DNA of 35,098 nt from Acetothermia bacterium UBA7521 (GTDB taxonomy: Bacteria > Bipolaricaulota > Bipolaricaulia > Bipolaricaulales > Bipolaricaulaceae). Positions 22,542 through 31,064 of the stretch are shown here, in pieces. Each line of letters starts with the position of its first letter. The stretch's first letter is position 1. The DNA is taken from assembly GCA_002479455.1 (NCBI GenBank), contig DLNB01000003.1, forward strand, positions 1 through 35,098, written 5' to 3'. The translations under genes were made by a program, and so were the position numbers. The notes beneath the pieces are model-generated. The model had not been told where the DNA came from. It saw only the letters and a program-made list of their open reading frames with translations, and did no database searches.

Positions 22542-23933
22542 ATGGACGACTCGCTCGATGCAGTGATCCTGGCGGCGGGCAAGGGGACGCGTATGCGCTC
22601 CCGCCGCCCCAAGGTCCTCCACCCTCTGATTGGCCTCCCGTTGCTTGAACACGTTCTCCGTGCGGCCCGCGGGATTTCCCCGGCGCGGCTTGTGGTCGTC
22701 GTGTCTCACGGCGCGGACGAGGTTCGCGCGACGTTCCCCGGGCGCGATGTGGTGTTCGTGGACCAGGGGGAGCCCCGCGGCACGGGCCACGCCGTTCTCG
22801 CGGCGCGCGAGGCGGTGGTCTCGGGCACGTTCCTCGTCCTCCCCGGCGATGTCCCGCTTGTCCCCCCGGACGCCCTGCGCGCGCTCGTTCGATTCCATCG
22901 AGAGCAACAAGCCACGATCTCCCTCCTCACGATGGAGCCCACCGATCCCGGCCCCTACGGCCGCGTGGTGCGGGGTGAGGATGGAAGGCCGCTGCGGATC
23001 GTAGAGGCGGGAGACGCCACCCCGGCCGAGCGGGCGCTCTGCGAGGTCAACTCCGGGATCTGGTGCCTGGAGAACACCCCTCGCCTGTGGCGGGCCTTGG
23101 CGAACCTCTCCACCTCCAACGCGAAGGGGGAGTTCTACCTTACCGACCTCGTCGCCGTCTTTTCCGCTGCGGGGAAGGCCGCCGCCCTTTGCTGGCCATG
23201 CGTGGACGATCTGCGGGGGGTCAACGATCGACGGGATCTCGCCCAGGTCGAGGTTTTCCTTCGCCAGAGGATTCTCGCCGCGTGGATGTGCGACGGGGTC
23301 ACGGTGGTGGACCCGGCTGCGGTCTACCCGTCCCTCGACGCCGCGGTCGGAGAGGACACGATCCTCCTCCCTGGCACCCACCTCGTTGGGCGAACCGTGA
23401 TTGGGGAGGGCTGTACCGTCGGCCCTAATGCTTACCTGGCGGATGCCCGCATCGAGAACGGGGCGCGCGTGTGGTACTCCGTGGTCGAAGGGGCTGAGAT
23501 CGGGCCGGAGGCGACGATCGGCCCGTACGCCCATCTTCGCCCGGGGGCGCGGATCGGAGCGCGGGCAAAGGTGGGGAACTTCGTTGAGGTCAAGGAGGCC
23601 ACGCTGGGCGACGGGGTGAAGGCTGGACACCTCGCCTACATCGGCGATGCCGAGATCGGAGCGGGGGCGAACATCGGGGCCGGCGCTATCACCTGCAACT
23701 TTCAGCCGGGCAAGAAGGGGAAATTCCGCACCGAGGTCGGTTCAGGGGCGTTCATCGGAAGCAACGCGTCTCTGATCGCTCCGATACGGATTGGGGAAGG
23801 GGCTGTAGTGGGGGCGGGGTCCGTGATCACGCACGATGTTCCGCCGTTCGCCCTTGCCCTGGAGCGGTCGCCGGAGATGTTGAAGCCAAGATGGGCTCGG
23901 GCGAAGGACGAGGGAGGAAACGACGATGGCTAG
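22542..23933 (+). CDS. glmU: Bifunctional GlmU (GlcNAc-1-P uridyltransferase / GlcN-1-P acetyltransferase)
   Basis: A 463-residue enzyme making UDP-GlcNAc for peptidoglycan and other cell-wall polymers. The N-terminal uridyltransferase has AVILAAGKGTRMRS and PKVLHPLIG, then DQGEPRGTGHAVLAA and LPGDVPLV. The C-terminal left-handed beta-helix starts near 250, with hexapeptide repeats (VIGEGCTVGPNAYL and onward) and the catalytic His in VKAGHLAYIGDAEIG. The loop after ITCNF reads QPGKKGKF instead of the usual NYDG-type sequence, a small oddity. Length is normal. It leads a run glmU-prs-rplY-pth like that of Bacillus. prs starts inside its last codons. Confidence 0.96.
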   Translation: MDDSLDAVILAAGKGTRMRSRRPKVLHPLIGLPLLEHVLRAARGISPARLVVVVSHGADEVRATFPGRDVVFVDQGEPRGTGHAVLAAREAVVSGTFLVLPGDVPLVPPDALRALVRFHREQQATISLLTMEPTDPGPYGRVVRGEDGRPLRIVEAGDATPAERALCEVNSGIWCLENTPRLWRALANLSTSNAKGEFYLTDLVAVFSAAGKAAALCWPCVDDLRGVNDRRDLAQVEVFLRQRILAAWMCDGVTVVDPAAVYPSLDAAVGEDTILLPGTHLVGRTVIGEGCTVGPNAYLADARIENGARVWYSVVEGAEIGPEATIGPYAHLRPGARIGARAKVGNFVEVKEATLGDGVKAGHLAYIGDAEIGAGANIGAGAITCNFQPGKKGKFRTEVGSGAFIGSNASLIAPIRIGEGAVVGAGSVITHDVPPFALALERSPEMLKPRWARAKDEGGNDDG

Positions 23934-24960
23934 ACCAAAGGGGTTGGGGAACATCCGGATCCTCTCCGGGAGGGCGAACCTACCGCTGGCGCGGCGCATC
24001 GCCGAGATTTTGGAGGTTCAGCTGTGCGAGGCCGACTCCCCCAGCAAGAGGGGGCGGTGTTACGGACCCGGACGGTTTCCTGACGGGGAGGTGAGCGTTC
24101 AGATCCAGCAAACGGTGCGTGGGAAGAACGTGTTCATCATCCAGCCGACCTCGCCCCCAGTGAACGAGCATCTGATGGAGCTTCTTGTGATGGTGGACGC
24201 GTTGCGGAGGGCATCGTGCCGCGAGATCTGCGCGGTGGTCCCCTACCTTGGGTACGCCCGCCAGGACCGGAAGATGACAGGAAGGGTTCCTATCTCTGCC
24301 CGGCTGGTAGCCGATCTTCTGGAGACAGCAGGCGTGGATCGGGTGCTGACGATGGACCTCCATGCTGGGCAGATCCAGGGCTTCTTCAAGGTCCCCCTCG
24401 ATCACCTGCGCCCGGATCGCATGCTTGCCAAGTACATCTACGACCACCACCGCGATTGGCTCGAGAACCTCACCGTGGCCTCCCCCGATATCGGGGGCGT
24501 GTGGCGCGCGCGGCGCATGGCGAAGCGCCTCGGGGAGCTTCTCCATAAGGATGGTGAGCTTCCGCTGGCCCTCGTTGTGATGCAGCGGGATGAAGAGAGA
24601 AAGAAGGTCGTGGTGAAGGACGTCATTGGCAAGGTCCGGGGCCGCGATGTGCTCCTCGTGGATGACATCCTGTCCAGTGGGAAGACACTGGTAACCGCAG
24701 CGGAAGAGCTGGCCGCCGGCGGGGCGGAGAAGGTGTTCGCGGCCTGTACCCACGGCGTGTTCGCTGGCGAAGCGTTGAAGGTTCTCGACACGCCGCAGTT
24801 GCAGCGGGTGCTGGTGACCGATACCATTGCCCACCGCGACGCAGTCCGGAAGGCCCCACAGATCGAAATCGTGTCGGTGGCCGAGTTCTTTGCGGATGCG
24901 ATTCGCCGGATTCACCGCCACGAGTCGATGACCGACCTGTTGGCGTACATGCCGGTGTAA
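23926..24960 (+). CDS. prs: Ribose-phosphate pyrophosphokinase, catalytic loop altered
   Basis: A 344-residue protein (usual length about 315) expected to make PRPP from ribose-5-phosphate and ATP. The family core is clear: FPDGEVSVQIQQTVRGKNVF, PYLGYARQDRK, MDLHAGQIQGFF (with the ATP-binding His), and VASPDIGG. Two sites differ. Where E. coli has DKRR (K194 and R196 catalytic), this protein has MQRDEE, aligned without gaps to the following GRD, so both residues appear replaced (Gln and Asp). The ribose-5-phosphate loop DDMIDTGGT is DDILSSGKT here. There is also an insert RCYGPG near residue 45. It may be a functional variant or a relative with changed activity; synteny (glmU-prs-rplY-pth) argues it is the main prs. 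The ATG at 23926 overlaps the glmU stop by 8 bp. Confidence 0.88.
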   Translation: MARPKGLGNIRILSGRANLPLARRIAEILEVQLCEADSPSKRGRCYGPGRFPDGEVSVQIQQTVRGKNVFIIQPTSPPVNEHLMELLVMVDALRRASCREICAVVPYLGYARQDRKMTGRVPISARLVADLLETAGVDRVLTMDLHAGQIQGFFKVPLDHLRPDRMLAKYIYDHHRDWLENLTVASPDIGGVWRARRMAKRLGELLHKDGELPLALVVMQRDEERKKVVVKDVIGKVRGRDVLLVDDILSSGKTLVTAAEELAAGGAEKVFAACTHGVFAGEALKVLDTPQLQRVLVTDTIAHRDAVRKAPQIEIVSVAEFFADAIRRIHRHESMTDLLAYMPV

Positions 24961-24976
24961 GGGGAGGAGGATCGGG

Positions 24977-25618
24977 ATGATGGTCAATGCAGTGCGGCGG
25001 CCTCTGACTGAGAAGGCAGGGGCTCTCCGCCGTCAGGGTTTTGTCCCGGCTGTGCTCTACGGCGGCCGCGTCGCTTCGCTGCACGTGTCGATCTTGGAGA
25101 AGGATCTCGTGAATCTGCTCAACCAAGTAACCCGTTCCACCCCGGTTGAGGTCAAGGTGGATGGGAAGGACACGTACCACGTCTTCCTCAAGGAGATCCA
25201 AGTCCACCCTATCACGGAGCAGTTCCTGCATCTCGATCTCTACGTGGCAGACCCTGATCGCCCCCTGACGATGAACGTGCCGGTCCGCATCAAGGGTACG
25301 GCCCGCGGGATCAAGGACGGCGGGATTCTGGAAGTCGTTCACTCCTATATCCCGGTGCAGTCGGTTCCGGCGAAGATGCCAGCGCGGATGGAGGTCGATG
25401 TATCGGACCTCGACATCGGCGACTCGATCCTCATCAAGAACCTTCCGTGGGCGGAAGGGGTCGTCCCTCAATTGCCGTTGGACGACGCGGCCGTGACCGT
25501 GGCTGCGCGGCGGGCGCTCGAGGTTGAGGCCCCACCGGCTGCTGAGGCCGCGGAGGCCGTCCCTGCGGAGGGCGCTGCCGAGGAAACGCCGCCGGGAGGC
25601 GACCAGGCCTCGGCTTGA
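24977..25618 (+). CDS. rplY: Large ribosomal subunit protein bL25, CTC form
   Basis: A 213-residue, two-domain bL25 (general stress protein CTC form) that binds 5S rRNA. The N-terminal domain (about 1-90) has RRPLTEKAGALRRQGFVPAVLYGG and FLKEIQVHPITEQFLHLDLY. The C-terminal beta domain follows, with VPVRIKGTARGIKDGGILEV and VDVSDLDIGDSILIKNL. The tail from about 180 is low-complexity, rich in Ala, Glu and Pro. The ATG at 24977 lies after GGGGAGGAGG; a second ATG directly follows. Its stop overlaps the TTG start of pth. Confidence 0.94.
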   Translation: MMVNAVRRPLTEKAGALRRQGFVPAVLYGGRVASLHVSILEKDLVNLLNQVTRSTPVEVKVDGKDTYHVFLKEIQVHPITEQFLHLDLYVADPDRPLTMNVPVRIKGTARGIKDGGILEVVHSYIPVQSVPAKMPARMEVDVSDLDIGDSILIKNLPWAEGVVPQLPLDDAAVTVAARRALEVEAPPAAEAAEAVPAEGAAEETPPGGDQASA

Positions 25619-26187
25619 GGACGGTCGTCGGTCTGGGGAACGTCGGACCGGAGTACGCGGCCACCCGCCACAACGTTGGGTTCTGGGTTGTCGAGCGGCT
25701 TCTCGCTCGAACCCGTTGGCGTCGGAACGTTCAACCGTGGGGAGAGGTATACCGCTCGCCGAGCGGGCTCCTGCTGTGCCCGTCTACGTACATGAACCGC
25801 TCCGGCGACGCGGTGCGGGAGATCTCGGCTCAGTTCTCCCTGCTTCCCGCGGAAGTCCTCGTTGTGTACGATGATGCAGACCTCCCGATAGGATCCCTGC
25901 GGCTGCGCAGCCGTGGGGGGCCGGGGACGCACCAGGGGATGAGATCGGTCCTCTCCGCGCTGGGTACGGACGACGTGCCCCGTCTGCGGGTCGGGATCGG
26001 CCGCCCGGCCGAGGGGAGCGGATGGGTAGACCACGTCCTCTCTTCGCCCTCACCCGTGGAGGCGGATGCGCTCGCGCGGGCGGTGGACTTCGCGGGCGAG
26101 TTGGCGTGGGTGTTCCTTTGTTCCGGACTCTCCGCAGCGCTGGACCGCTTCTCCCGTGAGAGCGGAAAGACGGACCGTATAATCTGA
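25615..26187 (+). CDS. pth: Peptidyl-tRNA hydrolase
   Basis: A 190-residue enzyme that frees tRNA from stalled peptidyl-tRNA. The start is a TTG at 25615 overlapping the rplY stop as TTGA; it gives the exact family N-terminus (RTVVGLGNVGPEYAATRHNVGF) with the catalytic His in TRHN. STYMNRSGDAV and VYDDADLPIGSLRLR carry other active-site residues. The usual G-H-N-G segment reads GTHQGMRS, so the Asn of E. coli position 114 is Gln. The TTG start and distant SD (GGGAGG about 14 nt upstream) suggest dependence on coupling to rplY. Confidence 0.94.
   Translation: MRTVVGLGNVGPEYAATRHNVGFWVVERLLARTRWRRNVQPWGEVYRSPSGLLLCPSTYMNRSGDAVREISAQFSLLPAEVLVVYDDADLPIGSLRLRSRGGPGTHQGMRSVLSALGTDDVPRLRVGIGRPAEGSGWVDHVLSSPSPVEADALARAVDFAGELAWVFLCSGLSAALDRFSRESGKTDRII
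26178..26183 (+). promoter_or_regulatory. Consensus -10 box before clpC
   Basis: A perfect TATAAT inside the last codons of pth, 17 nt before the clpC ATG, followed by the SD GGAGGT. No recognisable -35 lies 16-18 bp upstream. No CtsR or CIRCE operator is visible. Confidence 0.35.
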
Positions 26188-26200
26188 CCGGAGGTCGCTG

Positions 26201-28612
26201 ATGTACGAGAAGTTCTCGAAGGAATCCATGAAGCTCTTGGCCGCATCTCAGGAAGAGGCGGGCGACTGGCGCCACCGGTACGTGGGGACCGAGCACCTGC
26301 TGCTGGCCGCGGCGCGCCAGGAAGGATCTCGGGTGGCGCGATTCCTCGACGCCAAGGGCCTCAACTACGAGCGGATCGCGCGGTTCGTGGAACGCCAGAA
26401 GGGACGGGGGAAGGTCCACGTGCCGGCGGACGAGATCGAACCCACCCAGCGCCTGCGGCGGGTGATGAAGCTCGCCTACGAGGAGGCGAGGCGCGACGGG
26501 GTCGAGGCGATCGAGCCGGAGCACCTCGTGTTGGGCATCCTTCGCGAAGGGGAGTGCACGGCGGCCGAAATCCTGCGGGCCCAAGGTATCGACCTCCGTA
26601 CGGCCCGCGAGCACTTTGCCCCCAGTCGGCGGGGTGGGGTGCGGGTGCGGACGAGCCACAGCCGGCTTCCGGGGGAGCTTGGGGAGTTCGGCCGCAACCT
26701 CGTCGAGGAGGCGGCAAGCGGCGCCCTCGACCCGGTCATCGGGCGCGATCGCGAGCTGGAACGGGTGGTGGAGATCCTGTGCCGGCGCAAGAAGAACAAC
26801 CCCGCGCTCATCGGCGAGTCGGGCGTCGGCAAGACGGCGATCGTGGAGGGCCTCGCCCAGAAGATCGCCGCCGGCGACGTTCCGTCGGCGCTTGCCCAGA
26901 AGGAGATCGTCGAGCTGGACATGGCGGGAATCGTTGCGGGCACCAAGTACCGCGGCGAGTTCGAACAACGGTTGAAGACGATCCTCAACCAGGTTATGAG
27001 CGTGGACAACATCATCCTGTTCATCGACGAGCTTCAGACCGTGGTTGGCGCGGGCGGGGCCGAGGGAGCGATCGACGCCTCGGCGATCCTGAAGCCGCCC
27101 CTCGCGTCCGGGGCCCTGCAGTGCATCGGCACGGCGACCCCCGACGACTACCGGAAGTCGATCGAGAAGGACCCCGCCCTCAAGCGCCGGTTCAAGACCG
27201 TGTACGTGGACGAACCGTCCATCGAGGATACGGTGAAGATCCTCCATGGGCTGAGGCAACGCTACGAGGAACACCACGGGGTCCAGATCACGGATGACGC
27301 CCTGTGGCAGGCAGCACGCCTCGCCGACCGGTACATCACGGATCAGTTCCTCCCGGACAAGGCGATCGACCTCGTGGACGAGACATCGGCCAAGGTCCGC
27401 CTCGCGGCGGCCGAACTTCCGCCGGAGGCGCGGGCCCTCCTCGAGGAGATCACCCGGCTCGAGGATGAGGAGGAAGCGGCGGTGGCCGACCAGAACTACG
27501 AGCTCGCCGCCCGGATCCGCGACCAGCGGGCGACAAAGGTTGAGGAGCTGAAGAAGTTCGAAGAGGTCGGACGGGAACCGGCGGTGCCGATCGTGGAAGG
27601 GGAACGGGTGGCCGCGACTGTGTCCGCGTGGACGGGGATTCCGGTCCGTCATCTCCAGGAGGAGGACACCACCCGCCTTGTCCACATGGAGGAGAAGATC
27701 CACGAACGGTACGTGGGCCAGGACGAGGCGGTGAAGTCCACCGCTCGGGCGATCCGCCGCGCCTATGCCGGGGTGAAGGACCCCCGGAGGCCCATTGGAT
27801 CGTTCCTGTTCCTTGGCCCCACAGGCGTGGGGAAGACGGAGCTGGCACGGACGCTGGCCGGGTTCCTGTTTGGGGACGACGATGCGCTGATCCGCATCGA
27901 CATGTCGGAGTATGTGGAGCGGTTCGCCGTGTCCCGCCTCGTGGGGGCCCCGCCCGGGTACGTGGGGTACGAAGAAGCAGGCCAACTCACCGAGGCCGTG
28001 CGCCGCCGGCCGTACTCCGTCGTCCTGTTCGACGAGATCGAGAAGGCCCACCGCGACGTGTTCAACATCCTGCTTCAGGTGATGGACGATGGGATTCTCA
28101 CCGACTCCCAAGGGCGGAAGGTGGACTTCCGCAACACCGTGCTCATCATGACCTCCAACGTGGGAAGCAAGCTGATCGTGGACCGGACCGGGGTCGGGTT
28201 CAGCACAGCGGACATCGAGTCCGAACAGGCATACCGGGACATGAAGGCGCGGGTGATGAGCGAGGTGCGCAAGGAGTTCTCGCCCGAGTTTCTGAACCGG
28301 CTCGACGACGTGATCGTGTTCCACTCCCTGACAAGGGAGCAGGTGAAGAACATCGCCGATCTGTTCATCGGCCGGCTGAGCAGCCGCCTTAAGGAAGAGC
28401 ACGCGATCGAACTCGTTCTTGATCCTTCGGCGTGGGAGATGATCACCGAGCGAGGGTACGACGAGAAGTACGGGGCTCGCCCGATGGGACGGGCAATCGA
28501 GCGGCTGCTCGAGGACCCGATCGCCGAGCGGATCCTGACGAAGGAGTTCCCCGCCGGGTGCCGGGTTGTGGCCAAGGCCCAGGACGGCGAGATCGCGGTG
28601 CGGAAGGAGTAG
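26201..28612 (+). CDS. clpC: ATP-dependent Clp protease ATPase subunit ClpC
   Basis: An 803-residue Hsp100 unfoldase that feeds proteins to ClpP. The N-domain (1-145) has two Clp repeats (KFSKESMKLLAASQEEA, EAIEPEHLVLGILREGE). Walker A of the first ring is GESGVGKT (about 205) with pore loop GTKYRGEFE. The middle domain (about 415-470) contains a UVR-like motif (AVADQNYELAARIRDQ), marking ClpC rather than ClpB. The second ring has GPTGVGKT (about 540), PPGYVGYEE and the ClpP-docking TGVGFST loop. Small departures: the first Walker B reads FIDELQT instead of FIDELHT, and sensor 1 is GTATPDDYR rather than GATTLDEYR. No ctsR, mcsA or mcsB adjoin it, but radA and disA follow directly as in Firmicutes. 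Confidence 0.95.
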   Translation: MYEKFSKESMKLLAASQEEAGDWRHRYVGTEHLLLAAARQEGSRVARFLDAKGLNYERIARFVERQKGRGKVHVPADEIEPTQRLRRVMKLAYEEARRDGVEAIEPEHLVLGILREGECTAAEILRAQGIDLRTAREHFAPSRRGGVRVRTSHSRLPGELGEFGRNLVEEAASGALDPVIGRDRELERVVEILCRRKKNNPALIGESGVGKTAIVEGLAQKIAAGDVPSALAQKEIVELDMAGIVAGTKYRGEFEQRLKTILNQVMSVDNIILFIDELQTVVGAGGAEGAIDASAILKPPLASGALQCIGTATPDDYRKSIEKDPALKRRFKTVYVDEPSIEDTVKILHGLRQRYEEHHGVQITDDALWQAARLADRYITDQFLPDKAIDLVDETSAKVRLAAAELPPEARALLEEITRLEDEEEAAVADQNYELAARIRDQRATKVEELKKFEEVGREPAVPIVEGERVAATVSAWTGIPVRHLQEEDTTRLVHMEEKIHERYVGQDEAVKSTARAIRRAYAGVKDPRRPIGSFLFLGPTGVGKTELARTLAGFLFGDDDALIRIDMSEYVERFAVSRLVGAPPGYVGYEEAGQLTEAVRRRPYSVVLFDEIEKAHRDVFNILLQVMDDGILTDSQGRKVDFRNTVLIMTSNVGSKLIVDRTGVGFSTADIESEQAYRDMKARVMSEVRKEFSPEFLNRLDDVIVFHSLTREQVKNIADLFIGRLSSRLKEEHAIELVLDPSAWEMITERGYDEKYGARPMGRAIERLLEDPIAERILTKEFPAGCRVVAKAQDGEIAVRKE

Positions 28613-29941
28613 ATGTCCTACCGCTGCCGGGGGTGCGGCTACCAGTCTCCGAAGTGGCTGGGCCGTTGCCCTGGCTGTGGGCAGTGGGAGTCGTTCGAAG
28701 AGGCTGCCGACCCATCCGTCGCCGAAAACGTAGGGGGAGGCGATCTCCCCCGCCCCGTGTCCGAGATCCCGGCCCTGTCCGGCGAGCGCCTTACGACGGG
28801 CATGCCCGAGGTGGATCGGGTGTTGGGCGGGCTTCTTCCGGGAACGGTGGTCCTGTTCGGCGGGGAGCCGGGTGTGGGCAAGTCCACGCTTCTTCTGCAG
28901 CTCGCCTCCCGGCTTGCGAGCCAGAACGGGAAGGTGCTGTACGTTTCTGGCGAAGAAGCCGTGGCCCAGGTCAAGCTGCGGGCGGACCGACTGGGGGTTT
29001 CCGAAGCCTCCCTCTACCTTCAGTCCGAGCAGGAACTCCTGGCGATCGTGCGGGCGGTGGAATCGGTCGAGCCGGACGTGCTGGTCGTGGACTCTCTGCA
29101 GACGGTGCTCGCCCGCCCCGACGGGGGAGAGATCGGGAGCCTCGTCCAGGTACGGGAAGCCGCGGCTCACCTCGCGCGCCTGGCGAAGGGGCTGGGGATG
29201 GTCACGTTCCTCGTGTCTCACATCACGAAGGGTGGGGAGTTCGCGGGCCCGAAGACCGTGGAGCATCTTGTGGACGCCGCGGTGCAGCTCGAAGGGGTGA
29301 AGGAGGGAGACCTCCGCCTCCTGCGTTGCCTGAAGAACCGGTTCGGATCCACGGCTGAGGTCGCGGTGCTCCAGATGGGCCCAGCCGGACTTACGGAGGT
29401 GGCGAATCCTTCGATGTTTTTCGTATCCCAAGACCGGGCGCCCAAGCCGGGGGCAGCGATCGTCCCTGTGCTTGAGGGGTCGCGGACACTTCTCGTTGAA
29501 GTCCAGGCCCTTGTTGCTCCGGGTGGGGGGTACGGCCCGCCTCAGCGACGAGCCGCCGGACTTGACCTAAACAGAACATCTGTTCTTCTTGCGGTCATCG
29601 AGAAGCACCTCGGCGTGCACGTGCGGGCGATGGATGTGTACCTTGCCGTGGCGGGAGGGCTCGACGTGCGGGAGCCGGCGGCGGACCTTGGGGTGTGTGC
29701 GGCGATCCTGGGGAGCGTGCGCAACCGGGCCATCCCCGCCGACACGGTCGTGCTGGGAGAGGTCGGCTTGTCCGGGGAGATCCGTCCCGTGCGCAGAGGA
29801 CCGGAGCGGCTCAGCGAGGTGGCGAAGCTCGGATTCAGCCGGGCAATCGTGCCCAAGGGACCTCTCCCCAAGCGTCTATCCTTGGACGTGGTCCAGGCCC
29901 CGACGCTCGCGGAGGCGATGGGGGCGCTCGACCTGACCTGA
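28613..29941 (+). CDS. radA: DNA repair protein RadA/Sms
   Basis: A 442-residue RecA-like helicase that processes recombination intermediates. The N-terminal zinc finger is YRCRGCGYQSPKWLGRC then PGCGQW. Walker A is GGEPGVGKST (about 83-91), the RadA motif LKNRFGST is near 240, and the C-terminal Lon-like domain starts near 280 (LEGSRTLLVEVQALV, then GGLDVREPAADLGV and LGEVGLSGEIRPV). The ATG at 28613 directly abuts the clpC stop, with GGAAGGAG just upstream. Length is typical. Confidence 0.96.
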   Translation: MSYRCRGCGYQSPKWLGRCPGCGQWESFEEAADPSVAENVGGGDLPRPVSEIPALSGERLTTGMPEVDRVLGGLLPGTVVLFGGEPGVGKSTLLLQLASRLASQNGKVLYVSGEEAVAQVKLRADRLGVSEASLYLQSEQELLAIVRAVESVEPDVLVVDSLQTVLARPDGGEIGSLVQVREAAAHLARLAKGLGMVTFLVSHITKGGEFAGPKTVEHLVDAAVQLEGVKEGDLRLLRCLKNRFGSTAEVAVLQMGPAGLTEVANPSMFFVSQDRAPKPGAAIVPVLEGSRTLLVEVQALVAPGGGYGPPQRRAAGLDLNRTSVLLAVIEKHLGVHVRAMDVYLAVAGGLDVREPAADLGVCAAILGSVRNRAIPADTVVLGEVGLSGEIRPVRRGPERLSEVAKLGFSRAIVPKGPLPKRLSLDVVQAPTLAEAMGALDLT

Positions 29942-29942
29942 C

Positions 29943-31007
29943 ATGGGAGGAAGGAAGGATCCCCGGCTGGAGTTCCTGCGGCGCACCGCGCCGGGCACGC
30001 CCCTGCGGGAGGCGATCGACCGTGTGGTGCAGCTCGGAAGGGGTGGCCTGATTCTCGTTGCCGATCGGACGGTGGCGGGTCCTCTCGTTGCCGCTGGGTT
30101 CGATCTCGATGCGCCGTTCACCCCCCAGGCGATCGTAGAGCTGTCGAAGATGGATAGGGCCGTGGTCGTGGACGAGGACCTCAAGACAATCCTCTACGCC
30201 AACGCCCACCTGACCCCTGATCCCGCGATCCCGTCCCAGGAGACGGGCACCCGTCACCGGGTGGCGGAGCAGGTGGCGCGGCAGTTGGAGCGGCTGGTGG
30301 TCGCCGTGTCCGAGGATGTCCACCGGGTGACCCTGTTCCATGGCGCGTGGCGGCACGAGATCCAAGACATCCAGACCCTCCTTGCCCGTGTATCCCAGGG
30401 GCTGCAGATCCTCGACCGGTACCGGCGAGAGTTGCGGGAGCTTCTCACCGAGCTCGCCCAGCTTGAGTTTGAGCGTCGGGTGTTTCCGTCCCACGTTGCC
30501 GCCGTTCTCCAGCGCGCCCTGTACATGATGGAGTTGGAGTGGGATGTGAGCAGAACCCTCGTTGAGCTCGGGGTGCACCGGGAGCTTCCAGAACGGCACC
30601 TCACTGCTCTCATCCGGGGTGTTCGCGAAGAGATGGAGCTGCTCGTGCGGGACTTCAAGGACGGCCCGCGATCGGCTGAGGAGATCGTGGATGAGCTCCT
30701 CACCCTGTCTCCTGAGGACGTGCTGAGGCCGGACGCGGTCCTCCGCCCGTTGGGGATCACCTCCGACCAGGACGTCGAGGATCCGATCCCATCGCGGGGG
30801 TATCGGCTGTTGTCCAAAGTTCCGCGTCTCCCGATCTCCGTGATCGAGCGATTGATCGAGGAAATCGGGACTGTGGACAAGGTGTACCGCGCCTCGCGGC
30901 GGCAGCTCGATCGGGTGAAGGGGATCGCCGAGGCCCGCGCCCGGGCGATCGAGTTCGGCCTGGGCCGGTTCAAGAACGGGTACACGGCGACGATGGACGG
31001 GTTCTAG
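29943..31007 (+). CDS. disA: DNA integrity scanning protein DisA, diadenylate cyclase; DGA motif altered
   Basis: A 354-residue protein with the DisA layout: diadenylate cyclase domain (1-145), linker, and C-terminal helix-hairpin-helix DNA-binding domain (about 285-350, LSKVPRLPISVIERLIEEIG, RVKGIAEARARAIEFG). It makes c-di-AMP from ATP and pauses at branched DNA. The RHR motif is intact (ETGTRHRVAEQ, 104-106). The DGA motif is D71-R72-A73 instead: the metal-binding Asp is kept but Gly is Arg (codon AGG at 30156-30158, one base from GGG). Activity could be reduced or lost. The ATG at 29943 follows the radA stop by one base; third gene of clpC-radA-disA. Confidence 0.93.
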   Translation: MGGRKDPRLEFLRRTAPGTPLREAIDRVVQLGRGGLILVADRTVAGPLVAAGFDLDAPFTPQAIVELSKMDRAVVVDEDLKTILYANAHLTPDPAIPSQETGTRHRVAEQVARQLERLVVAVSEDVHRVTLFHGAWRHEIQDIQTLLARVSQGLQILDRYRRELRELLTELAQLEFERRVFPSHVAAVLQRALYMMELEWDVSRTLVELGVHRELPERHLTALIRGVREEMELLVRDFKDGPRSAEEIVDELLTLSPEDVLRPDAVLRPLGITSDQDVEDPIPSRGYRLLSKVPRLPISVIERLIEEIGTVDKVYRASRRQLDRVKGIAEARARAIEFGLGRFKNGYTATMDGF

Positions 31008-31064
31008 AACAGCGGTTGCAGGTCCGTCAGTTGCCGGTTCGGAGTACCGAGGAAAGGAGAGAGG

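Noticed and set aside
25784..29431. Very long open frame on the minus strand opposite pth, clpC and radA
   Set aside because: It mirrors GC-rich codons of well-supported genes on the plus strand and shows no domain; it is an antisense shadow.
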